Source: CAYUTA01 sp964447605 (GTDB lineage Bacteria > Bacillota > Clostridia > Christensenellales > CAG-138). From it: a stretch of 64,000 nt of DNA. The DNA is taken from the NCBI GenBank assembly GCA_964447605.1, contig CAYUTA010000006.1, positions 17,616-81,615 on the forward strand. The letters are read 5' to 3'. The translations under genes and the position numbers were made by a program. Numbering within the stretch: the stretch's first letter is position 1; each line of letters opens with the position of its first letter. Shown here piece by piece: positions 1 through 7,606 of this stretch. The notes beneath the pieces are model-generated. The model was not told the origin of the DNA. It was given only the letters and a program-made list of their open reading frames with translations, and made no database searches.

Positions 1-221
1 TAGAACGTGACAACCTGATAAACCTCTTCAAGTGATACGCCCAAGCCCTCGGCGATGATGGTTTGCACCTCGACCGGCAGGTAACCGTAGATTTCCTGCG
101 CCTTTTGCAGCACCGGCATCATTGCGCCCTGCGTATCCTTATAGCTGGCGATCACTTCTCTGAGCTGTTTCTCCTGCTCTGCCGTCCCCTGAAAGGGCAC
201 AACAGTCTTTTGCTTTGCCAT
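1..221 (-). CDS. NuoE-like [2Fe-2S] thioredoxin-fold subunit, partial (C-terminus outside window)
   Basis: The first 73 residues of a minus-strand protein are visible, beginning MAKQKTVVPF and containing GAMMPVLQKAQEIYGYLP followed by an EEVYQVVTFY stretch. That is the usual N-terminal helical part of the 24-kDa NADH dehydrogenase / NuoE family, whose C-terminal thioredoxin-like domain carries a [2Fe-2S] cluster; the cluster cysteines would lie beyond the window edge. Such proteins pass electrons between NAD(H)-linked flavoproteins and partner oxidoreductases (formate dehydrogenase, bifurcating hydrogenase). AGGAGGA sits 5 bases before the ATG, and a good promoter lies at 275-303. The neighbouring molybdenum hydroxylase suggests, but does not prove, that it belongs to the same electron-transfer chain. 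Confidence 0.8.
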   Translation of the reverse strand, partial: MAKQKTVVPFQGTAEQEKQLREVIASYKDTQGAMMPVLQKAQEIYGYLPVEVQTIIAEGLGVSLEEVYQVVTF

Positions 222-274
222 ATGCGTCCTCCTCGATCGAATGATATGTATGTAGGGGTATATTACCGATGCTC

Positions 275-303
275 ATTATACCATATGCGTATGGACAAAC
301 CAA
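275..303 (-). promoter_or_regulatory. Sigma-A-type promoter for the NuoE-like gene
   Basis: On the minus strand TTGGTT and TATAAT are separated by 17 bases. The predicted start would give a leader of about 45 bases before the ATG at 221. Confidence 0.6.
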
Positions 304-559
304 GCAAAAAATAATCTTTTATCGATTTTTTCATATAGGAATCATTTCCTGTCAAAGCAAAAAAAAGACCGCGATTCAGAGCGTTGTTTTGAAAACCACA
401 GGGACGCGCGCGCAGGCTATCGCCACGCGGCCTCAGCGTACGGTACAAGGCCGCCTCCGCCGATGTTTTCCATCTCGGCACACGCTTGCTTTTCCGGGTG
501 CGAGGCCGCAGGTTTCTCCCCTCGCGGCGCCGCTTTCGTTACATGATTTCCAGCGCTCT

Positions 560-600
560 GAAAAGGGGCCGCCATTGCTGGTCGGCCCCTTTTCGTTTTG
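560..600 (-). terminator. Intrinsic terminator downstream of the permease
   Basis: A perfect 12-bp inverted repeat (560-571 with 583-594, GAAAAGGGGCCG and its complement) with an 11-base loop has A/T tracts on both sides, so it can work in both directions. Its position 46 bases past the permease stop fits termination of that minus-strand transcript. Confidence 0.75.
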
Positions 601-645
601 AAACGAGAAATGGAGTGCTTGGGGTATTTGGGAAACCGGTTATGC

Positions 646-1923
646 TTACAGGTCCACCCCGGTGAACTCGTAGTCCTTGCCCGGCAGCAACGCGTTTACA
701 AGAACGCCAACCACCGCGGCAACCGCCAGGCCGCCGAAGGACAGCGGGCCAATCGCCAGCGGCGCCGCATTGAAGCCGAGACCGCAGACCAGAATCAACG
801 CCGCGACAAGGACGTTTCTCATGTTCTTAAAGTCCACCTTGTTCTCCACGATGGTACGGATACCGGTTGCGGAGATCATGCCGTAGAGCACGACCGACAC
901 GCCGCCGATGATCGACCACGGAATCGTGTTGATGAACGCGTCGAAGATTGCGACAAACGAGAGGATGATCGTCATGCAGGCAGCGATAAACATGACCTTC
1001 GGGTCATACACCCTGGTCAGCGCGACAACGCCGGTGTTCTCGGAATACGTCGTGTTGGCCGGTCCACCGAGGCAGCCCGCAATCGACGTTGCGATACCGT
1101 CGCCAAGCAGCGTGCGGGTGAGGCCCGGGTCGGCGATGAAGTTCTTGCCGCAGGTCGCGCCGATGGCGCAGATGTCGCCGATGTGCTCGATCATGGCCGC
1201 AAGCGCAACCACGACGAATGTGACAATCGCGCCGATCTCAAACTTTGGCAGGAAGAACGGCGGCACCGAAACAATGGCCGCGCCCTGCAGGCTTGAGAAG
1301 TCCACCCAGGGCAGCCCGAACAGATTCGGGTTGATCAGGGTGATGATGCAGCCGATGATGTATGCGCCGAAGATACCGATGAGGATCGGCAGGATCTTGA
1401 TCATGCCCTTGCCAAACAGGTTGACGCAGATGATGATCGCAATGGCGATGATTGCCAGAATCCAGTTGGCCGACGCACTCGAGATGCCGGTCGGAGCAAG
1501 GATCAGACCGATGAGGATGATGATCGGGCCTGTAACCACGGGCGGGAAAAGGCGCATGACGCGCTTGGGCCCGAAGACCTGGAACAGGATGGCCAGAATC
1601 ACATACACAGCGCCCGCGCACACAACGCCGCCGGTTGCATACGGCAGCATCGCCGGATCTCCGTTTGCTACGGATGCAAACGCACCGAGGAACGCAAACG
1701 AGGAGCCCAGGAATACGGGAATCTTCCGCTTGGTGATGAAAAAGAACCAGAGCGTACCGATGCCGGCGCAGAACAGCGTTACGGCTACGGACAGACCCGT
1801 GAGCAAGGGGACGAGCACCGTGGCGCCGAACATGGCAAAGACGTGCTGGAGGCCGAGAATGAGCATTTTGCCCGTTCCAAGCTCTTTAAAGCCATCATAA
1901 ATGCCTTCAACTTTGTTTTCCAT
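646..1923 (-). CDS. NCS2-family uracil/xanthine permease
   Basis: A 425-residue polytopic protein of the nucleobase:cation symporter-2 family, which imports uracil, xanthine or urate with protons or sodium. The motif QHVFAMFGATVLVP at residues 26-39 matches the first helix of UraA-type transporters, including the conserved histidine (H27). PVFLGSSFAFLGA near residue 70 and the ENTGVVALTRVYDP stretch later are also typical, and hydrophobic segments fill the whole chain. An AGGAGGT site precedes the ATG. Motifs look closest to uracil-type members, but the adjoining molybdenum hydroxylase makes a purine such as xanthine equally plausible. A terminator follows at 560-600. Confidence 0.88.
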   Translation of the reverse strand: MENKVEGIYDGFKELGTGKMLILGLQHVFAMFGATVLVPLLTGLSVAVTLFCAGIGTLWFFFITKRKIPVFLGSSFAFLGAFASVANGDPAMLPYATGGVVCAGAVYVILAILFQVFGPKRVMRLFPPVVTGPIIILIGLILAPTGISSASANWILAIIAIAIIICVNLFGKGMIKILPILIGIFGAYIIGCIITLINPNLFGLPWVDFSSLQGAAIVSVPPFFLPKFEIGAIVTFVVVALAAMIEHIGDICAIGATCGKNFIADPGLTRTLLGDGIATSIAGCLGGPANTTYSENTGVVALTRVYDPKVMFIAACMTIILSFVAIFDAFINTIPWSIIGGVSVVLYGMISATGIRTIVENKVDFKNMRNVLVAALILVCGLGFNAAPLAIGPLSFGGLAVAAVVGVLVNALLPGKDYEFTGVDL

Positions 1924-2007
1924 TGAATTACCTCCTAATAAATTTGATTAGGTCTCCATTTCTCCCGTTATATCAAGAGCTTGCGCCCTATGATACCGTT
2001 TTGACGA

Positions 2008-2037
2008 TACGCTTTCCCCTCCCGAGGGAAAGCGTCG
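2008..2037 (-). other. Hairpin in the leader of the permease gene
   Basis: A perfect 10-bp stem (ACGCTTTCCC with its complement, loop of about 7) lies about 90 bases before the permease start on its transcript. It has no adjoining U-run, so it is not a standard terminator. It does not match the purine riboswitch core. Confidence 0.4.
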
Positions 2038-2119
2038 GATTTGTATATAAGCACAATTTTCGAGCCGAGATTAAGAATTTTCCAGATAGGGTGTTTACTC
2101 TGCCTTGCGGTTATCACCC

Positions 2120-2157
2120 GGTAAGAGGAGGGGGGGCAATCCCCCATCCCGCTTACC
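2120..2157 (-). terminator. Hairpin just after the molybdenum hydroxylase large subunit
   Basis: An imperfect stem begins with GGTAAG/CTTACC and closes with five G:C pairs around an ATTG loop. It starts 17 bases past the stop of the large subunit gene but lacks a U-run, so it may stabilise the message end or act as a weak terminator before the permease. Confidence 0.4.
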
Positions 2158-2173
2158 AAGTAATTATACAACA

Positions 2174-4519
2174 TTATTTGTTGTTTGTCACCCCTTTTCG
2201 TTCGCGCAGCGCCGCAAGCACGTCGTCCGGCGTGATCGGCATGCGGTTGAAACGTACGCCGATGGCATTGTATACGGCGTTTGCAATGGCCGGCGCGCCG
2301 GGTACCATCAACGGCTCTCCGACGCCGCGCGCGCCGTAAGGCCCGGTGGGTTCCGCATGCTCGACGTACTTCACGATCATCTCGGGGATATCGTCGGCGG
2401 TCGGGATCTTGTAATCGACAAAGGATTTATTGAGCACCTTGCCATCCTTGAGCTTGAGCTCTTCAAAGATCGCCGTGCCGAGCGCCTGCACCATCGCGCC
2501 CTCGCTCTGTGCGCAGAACAGCGCCGGATTGATCACCTTACCTGCGTCAAAGCAGCTGGCCATCTTCAACACCTTGATATGCCCGGTCTCGGTATCCACC
2601 TCGACCTCGGCGCCGTTGACGCCCATCGTCCAGAACGCCGCCGGATGATGCTTGGCAACGCCCGTCTTCTTATCGGTATTGATATTGTTCTCGAGCGTGA
2701 ACGAACCGACGCCGATGGCCGGGCCGCCGTAGCCGGAGCCGTCATCAAACGCAACGCCAAGCGCAAAGTCGGAGATCGGCAGCCGGCGCTCAGGGTAAAT
2801 CCTATGCATCACATAGCCGTCCTCGAACTTTAGGTCGCGCTTGACCGCGCCCATCTTGACCTGCGCAAGGTCAAGCACCTTATCGACCAGATCCTCCGCC
2901 GCCAGCTTCACCGCATTGCCCGCACAGTAGGTGGTGCGGCTTGCGACCGTCTGCCACTCGTACGGGGTATGGTCGGTATCGCCGGAGCAGAACGTGATCT
3001 TGTCGGGCGAAACGGAGAGCACCTCTGCCGCGATCTGGGGCAGCACGGTGGCCGCGCCCTGACCGATCTCCTGTCCGCTGCTCATAAGGAAGAACGTACC
3101 GTCCTCGTTCATGCGGATGATGGCGGCGCTGCCCGCGTTGGTGGGCATGGAGGGCGATTTCCAGCCGCTGGCAATGCCCTTCGCGCGAATTCTAGTCGGG
3201 CTTCCCGTCGGTTCGCAGGGCTTGTCGTACTCGATGTCCTTGAGAACGGTTTCAAGGCATTCCTGGAAGCCCGCAACGTCCATGCGTTCGCCCATACCGG
3301 TGTGGCCGCCGGGGCGCAGGCCGTTGATGCGGCGGAGCTCCACCTCCGATATCCCCATTTCCTTTGCAATTTCATCGACATTCTGTTCGATGGCAAAGTG
3401 GATTTCACACATACCGAAGCCGCGGTACGGGCCGCCGACCGGATGGTTGGTATAGACGCAGTAGCTGTCCGTCCAGACGTTGTCGACGTCATACGGACCG
3501 GCGGAGGCCCATCCGCCCGCTTTGGTGATGTTTACGCCATACTCGGTGTAGGCGCCGCCGTCCCAGATGAAGTCGTTCTTCACGCCGAGAATCTTACCGT
3601 CGTTTCGCATGGCTGTCTTGATGGTGGCGTGCATGCCCTGCCGTACATACGCGTTGACAAACTCGTCCTCGCGGGTATACACCAGCTTGACCGGGCGGCC
3701 CGCGCAGTGCCTGGCAAGCGGAATCACGATGCCCTCGAGCGTAGTGCCGGCCTTGCTGCCAAACCCGCCGCCCACCGTGGGCGAGATGACGCGGATTTTG
3801 TTGAGCGGCATGGCAAACGCCACCGAAAGCGCCTGACGTACCGCGTACGGAGACTGGCAGCTCGCCCAGACGGTCAGCTTGCCGTCGGCCTCGTACTTGG
3901 CCATGCAGGCGTGCGGCTCAAGCGGCACATGCTGTACGTGCGGGATATAGTAGCTATGCTCGAATACCTTGTCGGCCTTCCTGCATGCCTCGTCGAAATC
4001 GCCCTTGCGCAACACATAGTGATGCGAGATGTTTGTCCCCGGCACCGGGTAGAAGATCGGCGCGACCTTGTAGCTGCCCAACTCCGGATGGATGACGGGC
4101 GCATCGGGCTTCATGCCCTCCACGGCGTTGGTCACCGCGGGAAGTTCCTCGTACTTGACCTTGATGAGGTCGCACGCAGCCTGCGCAATCTCCGGCGTTT
4201 CCGCCGCAACGGCCGCAACGGCCTCGCCCATGTATTTGGCGGTATCGCCCGGCTTTGCCATGAAATAGCGGTCTTCGAGATACAGGCCCGCGCGGTTTGG
4301 ATATTCATCGCCGCAGATGCAGCAGCGCACGCCCGGCAGCTTTTTCGCCTCCGTCATGTCGACGGAAAGAATCCTGGCATGGGCATAGGGGCTGCGCACG
4401 CACTGGGCGTACAGCATGCGCGGCAGATGGATATCGTCGACATACTCGGCGGCGCCGGTGACCTTTTTAATCGCGTCGGAACGCTGGTAGGCCTTGCCCA
4501 CATGCTTGAGCTCTTCCAT
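2174..4519 (-). CDS. Xanthine dehydrogenase-family molybdenum-binding subunit (set A)
   Basis: A 781-residue large subunit of the xanthine dehydrogenase / aldehyde oxidase family, which holds the molybdopterin and hydroxylates a heterocycle or aldehyde with water-derived oxygen. Visible signatures are the cofactor loop VGGGFGSKAG, GPYRGFG (the arginine used in purine binding in xanthine dehydrogenases), GQEIGQG, and GARGVGEP near the C-terminus with the catalytic glutamate. Length is normal for the separate-subunit form. The start chosen is the ATG that overlaps the upstream TGA (TGATG) behind AAAGGAGG; an in-frame GTG lies one codon earlier. It is the last gene of a FAD, Fe-S, Mo trio. Substrate unknown; xanthine or hypoxanthine is the simplest guess given the permease next door. 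Confidence 0.9.
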   Translation of the reverse strand: MEELKHVGKAYQRSDAIKKVTGAAEYVDDIHLPRMLYAQCVRSPYAHARILSVDMTEAKKLPGVRCCICGDEYPNRAGLYLEDRYFMAKPGDTAKYMGEAVAAVAAETPEIAQAACDLIKVKYEELPAVTNAVEGMKPDAPVIHPELGSYKVAPIFYPVPGTNISHHYVLRKGDFDEACRKADKVFEHSYYIPHVQHVPLEPHACMAKYEADGKLTVWASCQSPYAVRQALSVAFAMPLNKIRVISPTVGGGFGSKAGTTLEGIVIPLARHCAGRPVKLVYTREDEFVNAYVRQGMHATIKTAMRNDGKILGVKNDFIWDGGAYTEYGVNITKAGGWASAGPYDVDNVWTDSYCVYTNHPVGGPYRGFGMCEIHFAIEQNVDEIAKEMGISEVELRRINGLRPGGHTGMGERMDVAGFQECLETVLKDIEYDKPCEPTGSPTRIRAKGIASGWKSPSMPTNAGSAAIIRMNEDGTFFLMSSGQEIGQGAATVLPQIAAEVLSVSPDKITFCSGDTDHTPYEWQTVASRTTYCAGNAVKLAAEDLVDKVLDLAQVKMGAVKRDLKFEDGYVMHRIYPERRLPISDFALGVAFDDGSGYGGPAIGVGSFTLENNINTDKKTGVAKHHPAAFWTMGVNGAEVEVDTETGHIKVLKMASCFDAGKVINPALFCAQSEGAMVQALGTAIFEELKLKDGKVLNKSFVDYKIPTADDIPEMIVKYVEHAEPTGPYGARGVGEPLMVPGAPAIANAVYNAIGVRFNRMPITPDDVLAALRERKGVTNNK

Positions 4520-5016
4520 CACTTTGCGCCTCCTTTCGCTTGGCTCTGGTTGGCCACGTCCTCGATGGCCTCAATGATGCGGATATACCCCGTGCAGCGG
4601 CACAGGTTGCCGGAGATGGCGCTTTTAATCTCGTCGCGCGTGGGATGTGGGTTCTCGTTGAGCAGCGCCGTGCCGGACATGACGAAGCCCGGGGTGCAAA
4701 AACCGCACTGCAGCGCCGCATGGTCGACAAACGCCTTTTGCAGCGGCGAAAGGTTGCCGTCGCGGTCGGCGATGCCCTCGATGGTGGTGATGTGCATGCC
4801 GTCCATTTCCGGCGCCAGCACAAGGCAGGCGTTGATGGGCTTGCCGTCGACAATGACCGTGCAGGCGCCGCATTCACCCGCGCCGCAGCCGACCTTGGTG
4901 CCGGTTAAGTGCAGTTCGTCTCGGATAACGTTGAGCATGGTACGGTTTGCCGGCACATCCAGCTCCACCGGTTCATCGTTGACGTAGAACTTCACAGGAT
5001 ACTTCTTCATGCTCAC
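4519..5016 (-). CDS. Molybdenum hydroxylase [2Fe-2S] subunit (set A)
   Basis: A 165-residue electron-transfer subunit carrying two [2Fe-2S] clusters. The N-terminal ferredoxin-like domain has GCGAGECGACTV (about residues 45-57) and the C-terminal helical domain has QCGFCTPGF and GNLCRCTGY, giving all eight cluster cysteines. It would relay electrons from the molybdenum centre to the FAD subunit. The gene overlaps both neighbours by a few bases, showing tight translational coupling. A GTG start at 5016 is well placed behind GGAGGAGG; an ATG two codons later is the alternative. Confidence 0.92.
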   Translation of the reverse strand: MSMKKYPVKFYVNDEPVELDVPANRTMLNVIRDELHLTGTKVGCGAGECGACTVIVDGKPINACLVLAPEMDGMHITTIEGIADRDGNLSPLQKAFVDHAALQCGFCTPGFVMSGTALLNENPHPTRDEIKSAISGNLCRCTGYIRIIEAIEDVANQSQAKGGAK

Positions 5017-5864
5017 TTCGCCTCCTCCTTTCCGCTGAGCGTACGCAGACCGCCACGCACCAGCGACCCGACCACGTCAAGCCGGTACGCCTTGGACGCG
5101 CGCACGTCGTCGATGGGCGATACCTCGGTGCACGCAAGCTGCGCGGCCTCCTCAATTAGCCTGTCGTCGAGCGCCCTGCCCTTCAGCAACGCCTCGGTCT
5201 TTTTCAGGCGCACGGGCGTAGGCGCGACTGCGCCGAACGCAAGCCGGTATTCGCCGTTGACCAGCGCCACAGTGGAGCAAATGGTCGAAAGATCGACCTC
5301 CCTACGCCGCGCCACCTTGGTGAATATCCCCTTGGTTCCCTCTACGTACGGAACCTTGATGGCGGTGACGATTTCATCCGGCCGCAACACGGTTTTTCGC
5401 ACGAATGTAATGAATTCCGTGATCGGAACCTCGCGCTTGCCCGCCTTACCCTCGATGCAGACGGTTGCATCCAGCGCATACAGCGGCGTGCCCGTATCGC
5501 ACAACGGCGACGCGTTGATAATGTTTCCTGCGCAGGTGGCGCGGTTACGCACCTGCTTGCTGCCAAGCGACAGCGCCGCCTCGGACAGGAACGGGTAATA
5601 CGCCTTGACGTCGGCGTGTCCGCCCAATTCGTTGGCCGTGACGCACGCGCCAATTTTCAGTCCGTCCGCCTTGCTGAACGCGATGCCGTACAGTTCGGGA
5701 ATCCCCTTGATATCGATGATGTAATCCGGCTGAATCAGGCGCTCGCGCAGCTGAATTACAATGTCCGTACCGCCGTTATACACCACGGCGGCGGCGCCAT
5801 ATTGCTCCCGGAGCGCAATGGCCTCGCCGATGGTCTTCGGCTGTAAAAATTCAAACTCGTTCAT
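5013..5864 (-). CDS. Molybdenum hydroxylase FAD-binding subunit (set A)
   Basis: A 283-residue medium subunit of the CoxM/XdhB type. It binds FAD through a VYNGGTDIVIQL loop (around residue 35) and a central GSKQVRNRATCAGNIINASP stretch, both typical of the vanillyl-alcohol-oxidase-fold subunit, and passes electrons to NAD or another acceptor. The start is the ATG at 5864 behind GGAGGG, beginning MNEFEFLQPKT; a longer open frame upstream has no ribosome site and is unlikely to be translated. It heads the FAD, Fe-S, Mo trio and follows a small membrane-anchored protein by 57 bases. Confidence 0.9.
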   Translation of the reverse strand: MNEFEFLQPKTIGEAIALREQYGAAAVVYNGGTDIVIQLRERLIQPDYIIDIKGIPELYGIAFSKADGLKIGACVTANELGGHADVKAYYPFLSEAALSLGSKQVRNRATCAGNIINASPLCDTGTPLYALDATVCIEGKAGKREVPITEFITFVRKTVLRPDEIVTAIKVPYVEGTKGIFTKVARRREVDLSTICSTVALVNGEYRLAFGAVAPTPVRLKKTEALLKGRALDDRLIEEAAQLACTEVSPIDDVRASKAYRLDVVGSLVRGGLRTLSGKEEAK

Positions 5865-5921
5865 TCGCAACCCTCCAAAAACGACTGTGTGTCCAAACGG
5901 CCGCATCGCGTGTTGAAGACG

Positions 5922-6464
5922 CTATGCAACCGCAATCTCCGCCTTGCAGTCCTCCGAAACAATGGCCGCAAGCGTGGTGTTGCGCAGAAATTTCTGCCGG
6001 TTGAGGTAGGAGGTAAAATGCTCCAGATCCTCTTTTGTCTTAAGCTTCGCCGGGTCGTCGACAAAGCTGAAAAACAGGTTGGTCAGGTCGTAGCAGTGGT
6101 TGAGCACCGCGTTATATTTCTTTCCGACCAGGTTGACGGTTGTAAGCAGCGCCTGCGCCTCGTCGCGCAGCGTGTACATAACGTGCAGACGTTCCAAGAT
6201 ATATTCGTCCACACCCCGGTCAAACAGGGCGCGGATTTGCTCCGGCTGCCGCTCGCCCGGCAAAACGCATATCGTCCCGCCCTCCGTTTGGTCATAGCGG
6301 AGCGCGTCCGCCACGTCGGTCGTCGGCAGCGCATGGTCGTATGCCTCGCAAAACGCCCTTGCAAAGCGGTCGGTATACGTTTGCAGCCGCCTGACGCGCC
6401 GCTGGGACAAGAGCCAGAAAAGAACCGCCAGGCCGCCGACTATGACGATGGCAAGCATTTGCAT
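5922..6464 (-). CDS. Membrane-anchored protein of unknown function
   Basis: I do not recognise this 180-residue protein. It begins MQMLAIVIVGGLAVLFWLLS, a single N-terminal transmembrane helix followed by an RRVRR stop-transfer patch, so the remaining 150 or so residues should be cytoplasmic. That part is mostly helical and polar, with no obvious catalytic motif. The start is the ATG behind GGAGGG at 6471-6476. It sits between the cyclase-family gene and the FAD subunit of the set A hydroxylase, on the same strand with short gaps, so it is probably cotranscribed; a role tethering or servicing the enzyme is only a guess. Confidence 0.65.
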   Translation of the reverse strand: MQMLAIVIVGGLAVLFWLLSQRRVRRLQTYTDRFARAFCEAYDHALPTTDVADALRYDQTEGGTICVLPGERQPEQIRALFDRGVDEYILERLHVMYTLRDEAQALLTTVNLVGKKYNAVLNHCYDLTNLFFSFVDDPAKLKTKEDLEHFTSYLNRQKFLRNTTLAAIVSEDCKAEIAVA

Positions 6465-6545
6465 GCGTTTCCCTCCATGTGTTTTATTAAATGGAAGAAC
6501 AGGCGGCCATGCTGCACAGCCCGACCGCCTGTTTGTCAACCAAGG

Positions 6546-7346
6546 TTACGCATCCTCAAAGCCGTCGAACGCCACGACGCGGGAAATGCAGCTTTCGCCG
6601 TCAACGAGCTTCCACGGGAAGATGCCGATGACGCAGCGCTTGTTGCTGAGCTTTTCAATATCTCCGCCCAGGCATTCGGCATGAATGGCCTCGTAGGGCT
6701 TGCAGAACAGCTCAATGTGCATGGCCTGATAATGATCCGGCCACGGATAGATTTCTTCAAGGGTCTTTCCATACCTTTCCTGGAAGAGCTTGTCGCACTT
6801 GACGGCCTCCCGCGGCTCCCAGTCACGGATCTTGGTGTTCATCGGATGGTCCGCGCTGCCGCAGTCCACGCCGATCCACTTGATCTTCTTGTCGCGCACC
6901 CACTGCACGAACTCCAGCGACGGGCCGGGGTGGCGCAGCATGTAGCGGCGCTCGTCGGCGGTCGGGGAATCCCAGCCGTAGATATGGTAGCCGGTATTGA
7001 TGACGAGGATGTCGCCCTCGCGCACTTCCACACGCTTTTCAATGTCCTCCGGCGTATAGATGCCGAAATCCTCGGCCTGATCGGACAGATCGACCACAAC
7101 GCCGGGCGCGCAGAGCTTGGTCAGCTCCAGCGCGGCCATATCGCGGCCTGCCGTGTCAAAGTGCAGCGGGCCGTCCAGGTGCGTGCCGACATGATTGGAG
7201 TGCGTCATCAACTGACCGTTGGCGCCGTTGGGCGCAAGGCGCTTAAAGAACTTCATTTGCAGCGGCTCATAGGTCGGCCACGGCGGCGTATTGATGCCAA
7301 TCGGAATCGTCAGATCATACATTTTGATATCAGACCATTTGCTCAT
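6546..7346 (-). CDS. Cyclase-family (kynurenine-formamidase-like) hydrolase
   Basis: A 266-residue member of the metal-dependent cyclase family (PF04199), whose members hydrolyse amide, formamide or lactone bonds. The signature HVGTHLDGPLHF, giving the metal-binding His-x3-His-x-Asp and second His, is at about residues 58-69, and a later HPGPS region is also conserved. The start is the ATG behind AGGAGG at 7355-7360, giving MSKWSDIKMYDLT. It has a clear promoter of its own (7505-7532) and is the first gene of the transcript that includes the set A hydroxylase. In purine and pyrimidine degradation such enzymes open or trim ring fragments; the actual substrate is unknown. Confidence 0.85.
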   Translation of the reverse strand: MSKWSDIKMYDLTIPIGINTPPWPTYEPLQMKFFKRLAPNGANGQLMTHSNHVGTHLDGPLHFDTAGRDMAALELTKLCAPGVVVDLSDQAEDFGIYTPEDIEKRVEVREGDILVINTGYHIYGWDSPTADERRYMLRHPGPSLEFVQWVRDKKIKWIGVDCGSADHPMNTKIRDWEPREAVKCDKLFQERYGKTLEEIYPWPDHYQAMHIELFCKPYEAIHAECLGGDIEKLSNKRCVIGIFPWKLVDGESCISRVVAFDGFEDA

Positions 7347-7504
7347 TGTTATTGCCTCCTGATAGATAGTTTGGATTTGTCTATTGAAACCCCGTGTTAC
7401 AGGGACATCAACCGAAAACCTGTTCAACCGGGCCTTACGACGCCCTTCTTGCATCATACGCGGGATCGATGCGTTTCATTTGTAACAATCATACTTATAG
7501 TTAA

Positions 7505-7532
7505 ATTTTATCACTCTAAAATGAAATGTCAA
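7505..7532 (-). promoter_or_regulatory. Promoter for the cyclase / hydroxylase A transcript
   Basis: A consensus TTGACA (7527-7532) and TAAAAT (7505-7510) with 16-base spacing lie on the minus strand, about 160 bases before the cyclase start. The long leader has no structure I recognise. Confidence 0.6.
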
Positions 7533-7551
7533 GCATCTGCGGACGCCGTTC

Positions 7552-7586
7552 CCGCCCGCCGTGCAAATAATGGCCGCGGCGGACGG
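7552..7586 (-). other. Hairpin after the DUF1116 gene
   Basis: A 10-bp stem with one G:U pair (7552-7561 with 7577-7586) lies 20 bases past the DUF1116 stop and just before the next promoter. It has no U-run, so it would be at best a weak terminator separating the two transcripts. Confidence 0.35.
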
Positions 7587-7606
7587 GTACGAACCTGGTT
7601 GTTTGT

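Larger units (their letters stand above)
222..645. other. Intergenic region between permease and NuoE-like gene
   Basis: This 424-base gap holds the promoter of the NuoE-like gene (275-303) and a strong hairpin (560-597). I see no credible gene in the remainder: short open frames here lack ribosome binding sites and family resemblance. Confidence 0.6.

Noticed and set aside
1924..2173. Purine or xanthine riboswitch before the permease
   Set aside because: The conserved purine-aptamer core could not be found on either strand; only two simple hairpins are visible.
2969..4987. Long plus-strand open frame of 672 codons opposite hydroxylase set A
   Set aside because: Antisense shadow of the two real genes; arginine- and histidine-rich, no ribosome site, no family resemblance.
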